DNA of 64,000 bases from Olivibacter jilunii (GTDB lineage Bacteria > Bacteroidota > Bacteroidia > Sphingobacteriales > Sphingobacteriaceae). How positions within the stretch are numbered: the stretch's first letter is position 1; each line of letters begins with the position of its first letter. Positions 44,075 through 53,640 of the stretch are shown here, piece by piece. The DNA lies in the NCBI RefSeq assembly GCF_900607235.1, contig NZ_LR027855.1, forward strand, positions 62,001 through 126,000. The letters are read 5' to 3'. The notes under the pieces were generated by a model, which was not told where the DNA came from, made no database searches, and saw nothing but the letters and a program-made list of their open reading frames with translations. The position numbers and the translations under genes were made by a program.

Positions 44075-45166
44075 CTATTGTTCGATCGGAATTTGCAATA
44101 ATACGGAAAATGTCGCTTTATCTTCCTGCACTACAAAGCGATGTTTATCTCCATAGATTAAATGTAACCGCTGCCGGATATTACTTAAGCCTATACCATT
44201 CGAAAGTTCCTTGCGTCCTTCTCCCTTTTTATTTTTTATGGAGAAAAAGAAATGTTGGTCTTGTTCTAACAAGTTGATTTCCAGTGGATATTTAACATCC
44301 AACAAATCGCCATGCTTAAATGCATTTTCTACCAAGGTTATCAAAACTAACGGGATAATCTTGAGTTGCTTATTCTTCACCTGATCGTCATACTTAATAT
44401 TCAGTCGACTATTGAGTCTTTTCTGGTTAATTTCAATAATGTTCTGCAAGTGTACAATCTCTTTTTCGAGCACCACCTTTCCTTCCTTATCTTCCTCTAC
44501 GGTTAAAGCATAGCGCATAATATCAGACAACAACAATACAGCCTTGGCCAGATCTTCATCGAGTCGAATACTCTTTGAATAAATAAAACTTAAGGAATTG
44601 AATAAAAAATGAGGATTAATCTGATGTTTAAGAGCGCTCAATTCGGCCTGTGCCCTTTGCTTTTCTAAAACTATTTGCTGCCTTTTCCGATGCCACCACT
44701 CGATGGTTAAAGACGCGCCAATGCAAATGAGTATATCAAAAATGGAAAACACAATGAACCATAGCATAAACCATGCAAAGCTATCTTCCGGAATGAGCGT
44801 TTTGGAGTCTTGTATATGACGAACCGAATGCATGGAGTTGGTTTCCAAAGAATCAAAATATCCATAGCTAAATTTGATAAGGTAGAGGATAATAAAACAG
44901 AGGATTGGTTTTTTCCATTTTCCTTCGCGAATAACCGGAAGTATAATATAAAAAATTAGAAAAAAGTACGACAATACATTTTCTGTTATAAAAAGGATGG
45001 CATTTATAACAAAACCATAGCGTCTACCAAAGTAAAATACCGCCTCCTGCGGATTAGACACATAAGAAATAAAAAAAACAAAACAGTATAAAAATACACC
45101 AAACAGGGAAAGAACAGCAAAACGTTTCCACTGCTTGTGAATCAATATTTTAAGTTGCTGCATCAT
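44075..45166 (-). CDS. LytS/YehU-type sensor histidine kinase (second pair)
   Basis: The 363-residue kinase has four membrane segments in the first 160 residues and a short coiled linker. The His_kinase motif is ELSALKHQINPHFLFNSLSFIYSKS, with a HATPase domain (IPLVLITLVENAFKHGDLL, then GIGLSNIRQRLHLIYGD). Together with the LytTR gene it is a second complete two-component pair of the same architecture as 34.7-36.5 kb. It starts 20 bases after the stop of the WD40/barrel gene, suggesting co-transcription. Confidence 0.93.
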   Translation of the reverse strand: MMQQLKILIHKQWKRFAVLSLFGVFLYCFVFFISYVSNPQEAVFYFGRRYGFVINAILFITENVLSYFFLIFYIILPVIREGKWKKPILCFIILYLIKFSYGYFDSLETNSMHSVRHIQDSKTLIPEDSFAWFMLWFIVFSIFDILICIGASLTIEWWHRKRQQIVLEKQRAQAELSALKHQINPHFLFNSLSFIYSKSIRLDEDLAKAVLLLSDIMRYALTVEEDKEGKVVLEKEIVHLQNIIEINQKRLNSRLNIKYDDQVKNKQLKIIPLVLITLVENAFKHGDLLDVKYPLEINLLEQDQHFFFSIKNKKGEGRKELSNGIGLSNIRQRLHLIYGDKHRFVVQEDKATFSVLLQIPIEQ

Positions 45167-45186
45167 CCTTCCCTTAAAATTTCGTT

Positions 45187-47193
45187 TTAGAACGCAACAC
45201 CGGTGCCCGCAAAAGCGCCAAAATCGCCCTTACTTGTTAAACCAAAATCGACACGGGTATACAATCGATATCTTGGAATAAGCTGTTGCCTAAAGCCAAC
45301 ACCATAGAATGCCTTAATGGAGGCTTTGTAATCTTTAAAGAAATTTTTTGCACCATCTCCCAAACCGGCGAAAATGGCATATCCAAAGCGACGGTCGGCG
45401 CTTGAAAAGTAAGATCGATACTCCGCTTGCACACTAAACACCTGCTCTGCGATATATAAATTTCGCCAAACGCCCCTAAATGCTCTATCGGCGGTTATAT
45501 AAGGCAGCTGATAAAAAGGAGCTTCACCTCCCCACGTTGCGTTAAACATTCCTTGGAAAGCTAATACATCGCCTTGTACAAGCCAATCTACAGGTATAAA
45601 TTTCCGATAATCAAATTTCAATTCCTGATACTGATAATCGCTGATAATTTCTTGATTAAACCAGTAATAATTAATCTCTAACCTACTTCCCTTTGTGGGA
45701 AATAGAACATCATTTCGCTTGTCCATGCGTAGGGTAGGACCGATACCAAAAAGCCAACCTCCTTGGCCGCCGTGAAAATTGGACGTGGGCTTTTCCTCAA
45801 AATCCAATTCATTATCTTTTCTCAATTTATAGTTAATTCCTACAAAGAACTGATCGGATAAAATCCTGCTCACCGATCCTTCTAACACAAAATTGTCCGA
45901 AACATAGGCCGTTTTATGACGATCGTTGCTTTCTCTTCCAATGCCGAAAAAATAGTTTTTTGCATTGTTTGTAAACAAGAAATTGTTCGTAAAATACCAC
46001 TTTTCTTTATAGTAAGCTTCCATATAAGCGCCCACTGCCAATTGCTTTCCATTGAAGCCGTAACTGACAATTGGAGCAAAGATGGTTGGTTGTGAAAATC
46101 GGGAAGCATGACCGGTCTTTGGGTACCAAATCATCGTAGCGCCCGCACCTACAATAAAACCTGCTTCTCGCTTGAACCCAATGATGGGTTGTGGCAAAAA
46201 TTTCAGCCTTTTCCCTTCATGGTTTTTAGAAGAAGACAAGCGATCATGTATTTCCTGTGAAGCTTCTATGTCTATGGGAACTGTTGTCCAACCTTGTTCT
46301 TTTTTTATGAGTATATTATTATCTTTAGTAAAACCTGGAGGAGTAAAAATATTTGATAGTTCTTGCTCCTTGTTTTTTTGAACGGGATTCCAAATGGATA
46401 GGCGACCGTCCACATCAACGCTAACTATATTTTCGCCGACACGATCGTAACCCAACCAAGTAATTTTTGATGAGCCTGTTTTGATTTCCCGAATTAAGGT
46501 ATCTTGAAAATCGCGAATCTGTATGTTATTTTCTGCCGTTACACTTGCTATTTCTTGCTTGTTGGGATGGAAGATCAATAAGCGTTGCTTTTCTTTTTCC
46601 CAGTTAACGTTTACTTTGGTTAGCGACTCGTAATCTAATAACTGGATAAGCCGATTGTTTGTAAATCCAATCAACTTACCATCGTAACTGATACCGACCG
46701 CATTAATGTCGGATGCAATATTCCTAGTCGCAATCGCTTTCCATGTGTTTGTATCATACTTGGTCATTCTTGCATTAAAAGTTTTCACGGAATGAACAAA
46801 TACGCATTCTTTTTTTACAGGGCTAAAAGCAGCCAATTTCGTTTTAAAAGGAAGCCGCGCAAGCTGGCGTATGATATCTCTACTTAGTGCGTAAATTGTG
46901 GTTTGTCCGTCATTCCCCGAGGCTACCAAAAACTGTCCGTCCGGCGAAAAGGTCAACAAACCGCCTACACCTCTTCCAGGCACCAATAATTCATTCACTA
47001 TAGCCTTTGTACGCATGTCCTGAAATAAGATCCGGTCGGGTAGTTCGCTCACGGAAAGGGACAACGTAGGATTGACACGCTCTTGCAAGGTGATTGCCTT
47101 TTGGCCATGTACCGTAAAGACACTGATGAGTGCGAGTAGGAAACAAGCAATCTGTTTTATAACTTCTTTTTTTAAACTCAACGAAAAAATCAT
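45187..47193 (-). CDS. WD40-like propeller fused to an outer-membrane beta-barrel
   Basis: The 668-residue exported protein has a signal peptide (ending near TVHGQK). A first half (about 30-345) is made of WD40-like blades, such as LLTFSPDGQFLVASGNDGQTTIYAL and LGYDRVGENIVSVDVDGRLSIWNP. A second half (about 365-668) resembles an Omp85/BamA-type 16-strand barrel: ILSDQFFVGINYKLRKDN, GPTLRMDKRNDVLFPTKGSRLEI (the usual 'D.RD..f.P.kG' motif of the family) and AFRGVWRNLYI, ending FGAFAGTGVAF. POTRA domains, normal for Omp85 proteins, are missing and the propeller takes their place. The function is unknown. Confidence 0.75.
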   Translation of the reverse strand: MIFSLSLKKEVIKQIACFLLALISVFTVHGQKAITLQERVNPTLSLSVSELPDRILFQDMRTKAIVNELLVPGRGVGGLLTFSPDGQFLVASGNDGQTTIYALSRDIIRQLARLPFKTKLAAFSPVKKECVFVHSVKTFNARMTKYDTNTWKAIATRNIASDINAVGISYDGKLIGFTNNRLIQLLDYESLTKVNVNWEKEKQRLLIFHPNKQEIASVTAENNIQIRDFQDTLIREIKTGSSKITWLGYDRVGENIVSVDVDGRLSIWNPVQKNKEQELSNIFTPPGFTKDNNILIKKEQGWTTVPIDIEASQEIHDRLSSSKNHEGKRLKFLPQPIIGFKREAGFIVGAGATMIWYPKTGHASRFSQPTIFAPIVSYGFNGKQLAVGAYMEAYYKEKWYFTNNFLFTNNAKNYFFGIGRESNDRHKTAYVSDNFVLEGSVSRILSDQFFVGINYKLRKDNELDFEEKPTSNFHGGQGGWLFGIGPTLRMDKRNDVLFPTKGSRLEINYYWFNQEIISDYQYQELKFDYRKFIPVDWLVQGDVLAFQGMFNATWGGEAPFYQLPYITADRAFRGVWRNLYIAEQVFSVQAEYRSYFSSADRRFGYAIFAGLGDGAKNFFKDYKASIKAFYGVGFRQQLIPRYRLYTRVDFGLTSKGDFGAFAGTGVAF

Positions 47194-47300
47194 GTAAAAT
47201 ATGTTAATTCACAGCATGGAAACCGGACTAAAATAAAAGACATTTACCGAATTGCGAAATAGAATACACCAACTTAAGCACTAATTCTACCAACAGCTAT

Positions 47301-47948
47301 TTATTCGGGACCAGTTTTGGATTTCTTATAAACAATACCCTTTATAAAACCGGCATAGTGTAGGGAAGAGAAAAGCATCTGATACCGGTTGCGCTGAAAA
47401 TAGGGGCTCATATCGATGAGATTGCGTGCTTCAACTTGGCACAGATACCCAAAAAATTTATACATAAGTTTGAGCATTCCCTTTTTCCAGCCGTTTTTCT
47501 TATTCGGATCAAGATAAAAATCAGCATAAAGCCAGAGGCCTTCGCTTGCCAGTAATCTCGTCAAATGACCAAATACTTTTTCCGCTTTTGGTCGCAAAAA
47601 ATTATCGAACAAAAAGGAAGTGATGATCACATCATAAGAATTTTGAAGTGCCTCAAAATCTTCAATGGCTTGCTCAACAAATACAACCTTGTTATTAGCA
47701 CAATTACGATCTCGGGCCATTCGCAACATTTTTTCTGAAATTTCCACATAGGTTATCGTTAAACCTTCGGGATGTAACTTGGCCAGCGCCTCCAGTATCC
47801 ATCCCGATCCACCTCCAACAATCAAAATACGACTATCCGCTGCAATGCTGTGTATCAGATCTAATTGAACGTTGACCTGCGCCCGCCCGAACACCAATCG
47901 GCTTAACCTATCATATAAGGGCGCAATATTATCATAGTTATTCTTCAT
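47301..47948 (-). CDS. Class I SAM-dependent methyltransferase
   Basis: From the ATG at 47948 the protein has 215 residues starting MKNNYDNIAPLYDRLSRLVFG. The Rossmann motif I is SRILIVGGGSGWILEAL. LTITYVEISEKMLRMAR (acidic end of strand 2), NKVVFVEQAIEDF and YDVIITSFLFDNFL follow. The 'YD.iA..YD.L' start is typical of UbiE-like methyltransferases. The alternative ATG at 47975 would overlap the upstream UbiA-like gene by 20 bases; the internal start leaves a 7-base gap. The two genes probably form an operon that modifies an isoprenoid or aromatic compound. Confidence 0.85.
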   Translation of the reverse strand: MKNNYDNIAPLYDRLSRLVFGRAQVNVQLDLIHSIAADSRILIVGGGSGWILEALAKLHPEGLTITYVEISEKMLRMARDRNCANNKVVFVEQAIEDFEALQNSYDVIITSFLFDNFLRPKAEKVFGHLTRLLASEGLWLYADFYLDPNKKNGWKKGMLKLMYKFFGYLCQVEARNLIDMSPYFQRNRYQMLFSSLHYAGFIKGIVYKKSKTGPE

Positions 47949-47955
47949 CGTATTG

Positions 47956-48864
47956 TTACACAAATTGCATGGCAAATATTCCGCAAATTGCTTTCACCAG
48001 TAACAAACCGTCAATAACAATTAGGTAATAAAGTATCCGATGCCGCTTATGCATAGAATAAGCCACTACCAAAGATAAGGCGAAAGGGAAAATATTGATC
48101 ACTAAAGGAATGAAGCTAAAATGCCTATAATAGCCGAAAATGACCATGGATAGGACACCTACGGATAGCAATGGAATTAATAGCTGAAAGATTGTATTTC
48201 GAAGACCAAATCTCACGACAAACGTTTTTAATTGCTTATTGGCATCCTCTGCATAATCTTTAATATCGAACATGATGGCATTTACCGTACAGAACATAAA
48301 GGTTTTAACAAAAAGCCATAGCACAAGAAAGGGATCGACCGAATTTAGCGGGTGCTGTATTTTCAACATAATAATAGGAAAAAGGTTGACGCAACATGCC
48401 CAGACGAATCCGATGATAAAGGCCTTCAATAAACCCGAATTTCGAATATTCAGCGCCATAAATGATCGGGGTAAAAGTCCGTAATATAAAATAATTGCAA
48501 CGAGTACAATAATAAGAATCAACCAATAAATCCAATGTAGGGAGCTCAACGACTGTATGTTTTGCCAAATCAGCCCTAAAGCAAGCAGTAGGCTGATCAA
48601 AATGGAAAATCCTAAGTTTCCTTTAGCAAATCGGATATTTTGTTGATACCATTGGGTGCGCGGATTGTTATGTCTACTGCTTACTGTTACATTGATATAA
48701 GCATATGTATAGTATGCCATCGTTGCAAAAAACAAAAGCAGATAATAAGCTGTATTATTAAAAGGAATGGCAAGTTGAACGGCGGTTTCCAGCGATAAGG
48801 CGATGGCCAGAATACCGACAAAAATGTTTCCAAAAAACACAAATTTAATAAAGCGATCTATCAT
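47956..48864 (-). CDS. UbiA-family prenyltransferase-like membrane protein
   Basis: The 302-residue protein has about eight or nine membrane segments and one clear UbiA signature, NAIMFDIKDYAEDANKQLKTFVVRFG, which equals the second Asp-rich motif (DxxxD). The first motif, normally NDxxDxxxD in the N-terminal half, reads AYINVTVSSRHNNPRTQW and lacks the aspartates. Either the fold is kept with altered chemistry, or the substrate pyrophosphate is bound differently. It is followed by a methyltransferase gene. It is not adjacent to menaquinone or heme genes here. Confidence 0.75.
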   Translation of the reverse strand: MIDRFIKFVFFGNIFVGILAIALSLETAVQLAIPFNNTAYYLLLFFATMAYYTYAYINVTVSSRHNNPRTQWYQQNIRFAKGNLGFSILISLLLALGLIWQNIQSLSSLHWIYWLILIIVLVAIILYYGLLPRSFMALNIRNSGLLKAFIIGFVWACCVNLFPIIMLKIQHPLNSVDPFLVLWLFVKTFMFCTVNAIMFDIKDYAEDANKQLKTFVVRFGLRNTIFQLLIPLLSVGVLSMVIFGYYRHFSFIPLVINIFPFALSLVVAYSMHKRHRILYYLIVIDGLLLVKAICGIFAMQFV

Positions 48865-49025
48865 GCCCTCAACGGATATGGAAGCTAAAATACAGTTTTT
48901 GTATCTGATTGACCGGAGTTTTTTTCATCATACTTTTGCGGAAATTTAATCGGATGACTTGCATATTAACTTAGCTTATTAGTATATTGCTTTAAGTGTT
49001 AGCGCTTGAGTTTAAATTTAATTTT

Positions 49026-49859
49026 ATGAAGACGCTTTTAGTACTAACGGATTTTTCTGACGCAGCCACACATGCTGCGAAATACGCTGCTATCTTAGCG
49101 AAGCAGTTGAAAATCGCACGTATATTATTATTCAATAAGTTGCCGAGTATTACATCAATTCCCAGCAGTCCGTTGGTAGTAAATAAAACACACGAAACCA
49201 AAGAGGAATCGATGACGCATTTAAAGCGATTGGTTAATGAACTGAAATTTTTAAAACATACGGACACCGAATTGACCTACTTAGCAAAAGAAGGTGATTT
49301 GGATGAGCTTACCAATGATTTAATCAACAAATATCAGGTGGACTACGTGGTGATGGGTTTAACCGGTAAAAGTAAACTTGAGCAAACCCTAATAGGAAGC
49401 AATACCATAAAGATCGCTAAAACTGTCAACCGGCCCCTATTAATTGTGCCCGAGTCTGCAAAGCTTACACCTATCACTAAAATCGCATCGGTGATCGATC
49501 TGCAAGATCCTAAACAGGCGCAAACAATAACCAATTTATTGAATCCTTTGCATTTCCATAACCACCTCGAACTCTACGTGCTCAGTCATGAAAGCGAAGG
49601 CATACCGCTACAAACCTTGCACAATCATAATTTTACCGCTGTAAAGGAAAAAATTAGTCGATACAATCCCAAGTACTATGCCATCAGCGAAATTGATATT
49701 GTAAGGGAAATATTGGAGTTCTCCAAGTCGCATGACATCTCGTTAATCGTCCATATTGAGAAGAAAAGAAACTTTTTTGAAAGCCTCTTCTTAACAGACA
49801 TTACCGAGCGGATGGCTTATGTAACCCATATACCATTACTTTTAGCAAAGCAGGCGTGA
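49026..49859 (+). CDS. Universal stress protein with two UspA domains
   Basis: From the ATG at 49026 the 277-residue protein has two tandem UspA folds: residues 1 to about 145 with TLLVLTDFSDAATHAAKYA and the nucleotide-binding loop VMGLTGKSKLEQTLIGSNTIKI, and a second, more diverged domain ending ERMAYVTHIPLLLAK. The first domain keeps the G-x2-G-x(n)-G-[ST] ATP-binding pattern; the second has lost most of it. Such tandem USPs are common in Bacteroidota and respond to stress. The frame is open ten codons upstream, but the conserved start is MKTLLVLTDFS. Confidence 0.92.
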   Translation: MKTLLVLTDFSDAATHAAKYAAILAKQLKIARILLFNKLPSITSIPSSPLVVNKTHETKEESMTHLKRLVNELKFLKHTDTELTYLAKEGDLDELTNDLINKYQVDYVVMGLTGKSKLEQTLIGSNTIKIAKTVNRPLLIVPESAKLTPITKIASVIDLQDPKQAQTITNLLNPLHFHNHLELYVLSHESEGIPLQTLHNHNFTAVKEKISRYNPKYYAISEIDIVREILEFSKSHDISLIVHIEKKRNFFESLFLTDITERMAYVTHIPLLLAKQA

Positions 49860-49860
49860 A

Positions 49861-50112
49861 TTAGGCTTTAGGCTTTTAGGCATTAGGCATTAGGCTATAA
49901 GCAGTAAGCTTTATAGTAAGCCTTAAGGTATAAGCTATAAGCAGTAAGCTTTAAGCCCACAAAAGCCCATCATCACATCAGCTAACCGACCGTAGGGAGC
50001 TCATGAATGCCTTTAAAGTGAACACGAATGAATAATTATCACATTGGCTAATTGGCTCATCATCACATTGGCTAATAAACTACTTTTCTACTCAACCACT
50101 CAACTATTTCCC
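49861..50112. repeat. Left arm of a long inverted repeat (partner 58495-58868)
   Basis: 49969-50040 is an exact 72-bp reverse complement of 58552-58623. Outside this core, 49861-49960 (TTAGGCN heptamers and AAGCAGTAAGCTTTA words) matches the reverse complement of about 58770-58868. The inner side, 50041-50112 (TTGGCTAATAAACTACTT and octamer words), matches about 58495-58551. A small frame at 50120-50212 has no start codon. No gene is recognised up to the sigma factor gene. Confidence 0.92.
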
Positions 50113-50306
50113 TAATAAAAAAATAATTGAAGCCATAGGGGTAGATGAAGGAACGGTTGTCATAGTAGCAAAGAAGGGAAGCGGAATGAGGAAGGTTATC
50201 GGTATTTCATAAAAAAATAGAGGAAGAAAATGATAAACGTGCTAGGATACGCGCAAGAATTGTATATGACAGCGAGTTTATCTAAGTTTGACTTGATATA
50301 GCTTAT

Positions 50307-50906
50307 ATGCTAACACAATTAAATATGCAGAGCGACAACGTCACGCTTAACCTGTTGCAACAGGGGAATGAAGAAATTTTCGAAAATGTTTTTAAACAGC
50401 ACTTCAATAGTCTACATGCTTACGCTTTTACAATTTTAAAAGATGCCGTTGCAGCAGAGGAGATCGTACAATCACTTTTTTTAAAACTCTGGGAAAAAAG
50501 AGAGAATCTGGACATACGAAGCTCACTAAAATCGTACCTATATCGAGCTACTTACAATGATTGCATGAACACCATTAAGCATTGGCAGGTAAAACAAAGA
50601 CACCAAGATCATATTACTTATGTAAATGATTTCACCTACGAACATACTGCTAATCAGCTGCATGAAAACGAACTAAAAAGGGAACTTCAAAAGGCCTTAA
50701 ACGTATTACCGGAAAAATGTCGAACAGTTTTTCAGATGAGTCGCTTTGAGGAGTTAAAGTATCAGGAGATCGCAGACAGACTAGAGATATCGATTAAGAC
50801 CGTGGAGAATCAAATGGGAAAGGCACTGAAAATATTACGGACGGAATTGGCTGATTATTTGCCGCTTATGGTTTATTGTTTACTAAAATTATTTCTCGGG
50901 CAATGA
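50307..50906 (+). CDS. ECF RNA polymerase sigma factor (FecI-like)
   Basis: The 199-residue sigma factor has region 2 (NEEIFENVFKQHFNSLHAYAFTILKDAVAAEEIVQSLFLKLWEKR) and region 4 (LNVLPEKCRTVFQMSRFEELKYQEIADRLEISIKTVENQMGKAL). It belongs to the Bacteroidota FecI-like group that works with FecR anti-sigma factors. The start of the FecR gene overlaps its stop by four bases (ATGA). ATG codons at 50307 and 50325 are both possible starts; the first is taken. It probably drives its own operon. Confidence 0.95.
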   Translation: MLTQLNMQSDNVTLNLLQQGNEEIFENVFKQHFNSLHAYAFTILKDAVAAEEIVQSLFLKLWEKRENLDIRSSLKSYLYRATYNDCMNTIKHWQVKQRHQDHITYVNDFTYEHTANQLHENELKRELQKALNVLPEKCRTVFQMSRFEELKYQEIADRLEISIKTVENQMGKALKILRTELADYLPLMVYCLLKLFLGQ

Positions 50907-51919
50907 AAGATGAATTACTTATAAAATTCCTTCTTAAGGAAGCATCTCCTGAGGAAGATCAAGATGTACAAGCTTGGCTTGCAGAGGACCAGGCCAACCG
51001 GAAAAAGTTTGAACAATTCAAATTGATTTGGGATACCAGCAAGCAGCTTGCGTTGCAGCAACCTATGGACGAAGATATAGCATGGAAAAGGTTTCAACTG
51101 CTGAGAGATCAACGCTTTGAAAGACCCCCAGAAGATGTCGACGAGGGCGATTCAATACCACATCTTCAAGAATATCAAGGTAAGGGTACGGGATGGTTAA
51201 GGGTAGCGGCAAGCATCCTAGCGGTTATGGGTTTAATGACAGGTATTTACCTTTACATTATAGCACCAAAGCATCCGTATTTGCATAGCATTGAGGTGAC
51301 GGCTAATGAAACGCCCCTAACCGATACTTTACCGGACGGAACCGTTGTAACACTTAACAGTCATGCTAAACTCAGCTATACCGAAGATTTATTTAACGGC
51401 CAACGCAAAGTATATATGTCGGGGGAGGCTTTTTTTGATGTGGCCAGCGACAAGAAACGCCCTTTCAATGTAGCCGTAAAAGATTTGACGATCAACGTAC
51501 TGGGCACTTCGTTTAATGTAAAAAGCAACAGAAAATTGACGGAGGTTATTGTGGAGACCGGAGCTGTTCAAGTAAGTCGAGAAGATGTAATTATCAAATT
51601 AAAGCCAGACGAAAAAGCCATTGCAATGGTAGAACAAAAGGGCCTTAAACAGGAAAAGCAACACGATAAACTGTATGACTACTACAGAAGTAGGATGTTT
51701 AAATTAGACGGGACCCCTTTGTGGCGATTTGTAGAAGTACTCAACGAAGTTTATCAAGTGCGGATTGTACCGGAGAATATAGCCACAGGCAATTTGCCAA
51801 TAACTACTACCTTTGACAATGATTCTTTACCCGGCATCTTGCATACGTTATGTAAAACATTACGATTGGAAATGGAAAAAAATGGTAAAACAATTATATT
51901 AAAAAAAGAAACGTTATAA
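50903..51919 (+). CDS. FecR-family anti-sigma factor
   Basis: From the ATG at 50903 the protein has 338 residues. A short cytoplasmic anti-sigma domain (DELLIKFLLKEASPEEDQDVQAWLAE) is followed by one membrane segment (LRVAASILAVMGLMTGIYLYII, about 100-121). The FecR domain (DTLPDGTVVTLNSHAKLSYTEDLFNGQRKVYMSGEAFFDV) and a C-terminal DUF4974-type domain (GTPLWRFVEVLNEVYQVRI) complete it. It should hold the ECF sigma factor inactive until a surface receptor signals. The gene downstream is an STN-domain protein rather than a SusC-type transporter. Confidence 0.95.
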   Translation: MKDELLIKFLLKEASPEEDQDVQAWLAEDQANRKKFEQFKLIWDTSKQLALQQPMDEDIAWKRFQLLRDQRFERPPEDVDEGDSIPHLQEYQGKGTGWLRVAASILAVMGLMTGIYLYIIAPKHPYLHSIEVTANETPLTDTLPDGTVVTLNSHAKLSYTEDLFNGQRKVYMSGEAFFDVASDKKRPFNVAVKDLTINVLGTSFNVKSNRKLTEVIVETGAVQVSREDVIIKLKPDEKAIAMVEQKGLKQEKQHDKLYDYYRSRMFKLDGTPLWRFVEVLNEVYQVRIVPENIATGNLPITTTFDNDSLPGILHTLCKTLRLEMEKNGKTIILKKETL

Positions 51920-51940
51920 TATAACATAATCGCTATCCCC

Positions 51941-53590
51941 TTGGAGAACCAATTATTGCATTCTTGTAAAAGCCTGCTATTGACATTCGTATTGTCTTTA
52001 GCGGGTTTCACCGCTTTTAGTCAAAACTATCTTTTTAAGCCGGTTAAACTTCATGTGAGCCAACAAAAACTTGTAACCGTACTGGAAGATATCGGAAGGC
52101 AAGGTGGCTTTCATTTTTCTTATAGCAGCGGCATTATCCGAAGTGACAGTTTGGTTAGCATCCAGCATTTCAATGGCGACGTAAAGACGGCACTCAATAC
52201 ATTACTGGGTGATAGTTACGAATATCAAGAGAGTCCGAATCATTTAATTATCCGTCCGGCTCCATTTCGTTTAACGCTCATGCCTGAAGAATTGGGCGAA
52301 GGAAAAAAAATATATACCATTAAAGGCTATGTAGTGGATGAAAAAACCGGAGCAGGAATCCATAATGCCAGCGTTTATGAAAAACGGCTACTCGTGGGAA
52401 CGATGACCGATAGAAAGGGTTATTTTAAATTAAAGCTGAAAACCAAGGACGGAAATCCCATGATTTTAACGGTTAGCAAAGAACTTTACAAAGATACCAC
52501 CACCGTTTTCTTGCCTACCGTCAACCTAGGAAAAAACATCAATAGTAGTGGGCATTATGGATATATGGGAGATGGGGAAGAATCTGTCTCCAATACCGCG
52601 CTCGCTCGTTTATTTTTAAGTTCTAAACAAAAGCTAAATGCATTAAATCTGGGAAACTTTTTCGCCTATACCCCCGTACAGGTTTCGCTAACTCCCGGCT
52701 TAAGCTCACATGGCATGATGAGTGGTCAGGTCGTCAACAAGTTCTCGGCTAATCTCATTGGTGGTTACACCGCGGGAGTCAATGGCGTAGAGTTGGCTGG
52801 AATATTCAATATCGATCGCTATCACGTGAAATATGTTCAGGCGGCGGGTGCTGTCAATATGGTAGGGGGTAATATGTCGGGGGTTCAACTCTCCGGAATT
52901 TATAATACGGTTATTGATAGCTTAAAGGGTTTTCAAGCCGCCGGCGTCTTTAACTTTGTTAAAAAACATGCAAATGGCGTTCAATTGGCCGGCATAATGA
53001 ACTATGCTGAGGAACTAAGGGGCGTACAAATTGCCGGAATTCTCAATAGGACGAAAACGAACCACGGCTTACAATTTGGTTTAATAAATATGGCTGATAC
53101 CTCTTCGGGAATCAGCATTGGATTGGTTAATATTTCAAAAAACGGAATGAAACGACTGAGTGTATCAAGTAATGAGGTCCTGTATACCAATCTGGCATTT
53201 AAAAGTGGAAACGCAAATTTATACAGCATTCTTTCTGCGGGCTACGGAAGCTGGAATGGTGAGCAAACTTTTGCTACGGGCTTCGGATTGGGGCATGAGT
53301 TTAGAAGAAGAAATCAAGATAATTATTTTGCGGTAGAACTTTTGAGCCAGCAATTACACCGATCAGTCTATGAAAACGTGAGCAGTTGGACTAAGATGAA
53401 TATCCTTTACAATTATTCTTTAGGTCAAAAAACAAAATTGTACGTTGCGCCAACGATTAATTTCCTTAGCAAGAATAAACAGGTTATTGAAAACGCACAA
53501 GACATTCCTTCGGCCGGATATCCATACCTTCTAAACAAAGAACGCTTTAAATGGTGGGTAGGACTTGAATTGGGTGTTGCTTTTTTCTAA
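51941..53590 (+). CDS. STN + CarboxypepD_reg + LA_2272-type repeat surface protein
   Basis: The 549-residue protein appears to start at TTG (51941), which supplies a signal peptide ending near TAFSQ; no ATG exists before residue about 110. It has an STN (secretin/TonB N-terminal) domain (KPVKLHVSQQKLVTVLEDIGRQGGFHFSY), then a CarboxypepD_reg-like domain (YTIKGYVVDEKTGAGIHNASVY). Repeats of about 21 residues with G-x-Q-x-[AS]-G-[IV]-x-N (residues about 265-400; GVQLAGIMN, GVQIAGILN) follow, then a beta-rich end. STN domains usually belong to TonB receptors that signal to FecR; here the barrel/plug is replaced by the repeats. Confidence 0.75.
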   Translation: MENQLLHSCKSLLLTFVLSLAGFTAFSQNYLFKPVKLHVSQQKLVTVLEDIGRQGGFHFSYSSGIIRSDSLVSIQHFNGDVKTALNTLLGDSYEYQESPNHLIIRPAPFRLTLMPEELGEGKKIYTIKGYVVDEKTGAGIHNASVYEKRLLVGTMTDRKGYFKLKLKTKDGNPMILTVSKELYKDTTTVFLPTVNLGKNINSSGHYGYMGDGEESVSNTALARLFLSSKQKLNALNLGNFFAYTPVQVSLTPGLSSHGMMSGQVVNKFSANLIGGYTAGVNGVELAGIFNIDRYHVKYVQAAGAVNMVGGNMSGVQLSGIYNTVIDSLKGFQAAGVFNFVKKHANGVQLAGIMNYAEELRGVQIAGILNRTKTNHGLQFGLINMADTSSGISIGLVNISKNGMKRLSVSSNEVLYTNLAFKSGNANLYSILSAGYGSWNGEQTFATGFGLGHEFRRRNQDNYFAVELLSQQLHRSVYENVSSWTKMNILYNYSLGQKTKLYVAPTINFLSKNKQVIENAQDIPSAGYPYLLNKERFKWWVGLELGVAFF

Positions 53591-53640
53591 AAAGAATAGG
53601 GGGGAAGTCTAGCTAGCTTGTCATTAGTTAAACGAAGATA

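Noticed and set aside
50120-50212. Open frame of about 30 codons ending at 50212 that reads like protein (KKIIEAIGVDEGTVVIVAKK)
   Set aside because: It has no start codon in frame after the repeat arm and no recognisable family; it may be the tail of a decayed gene, but the evidence is too thin to list it as a pseudogene.
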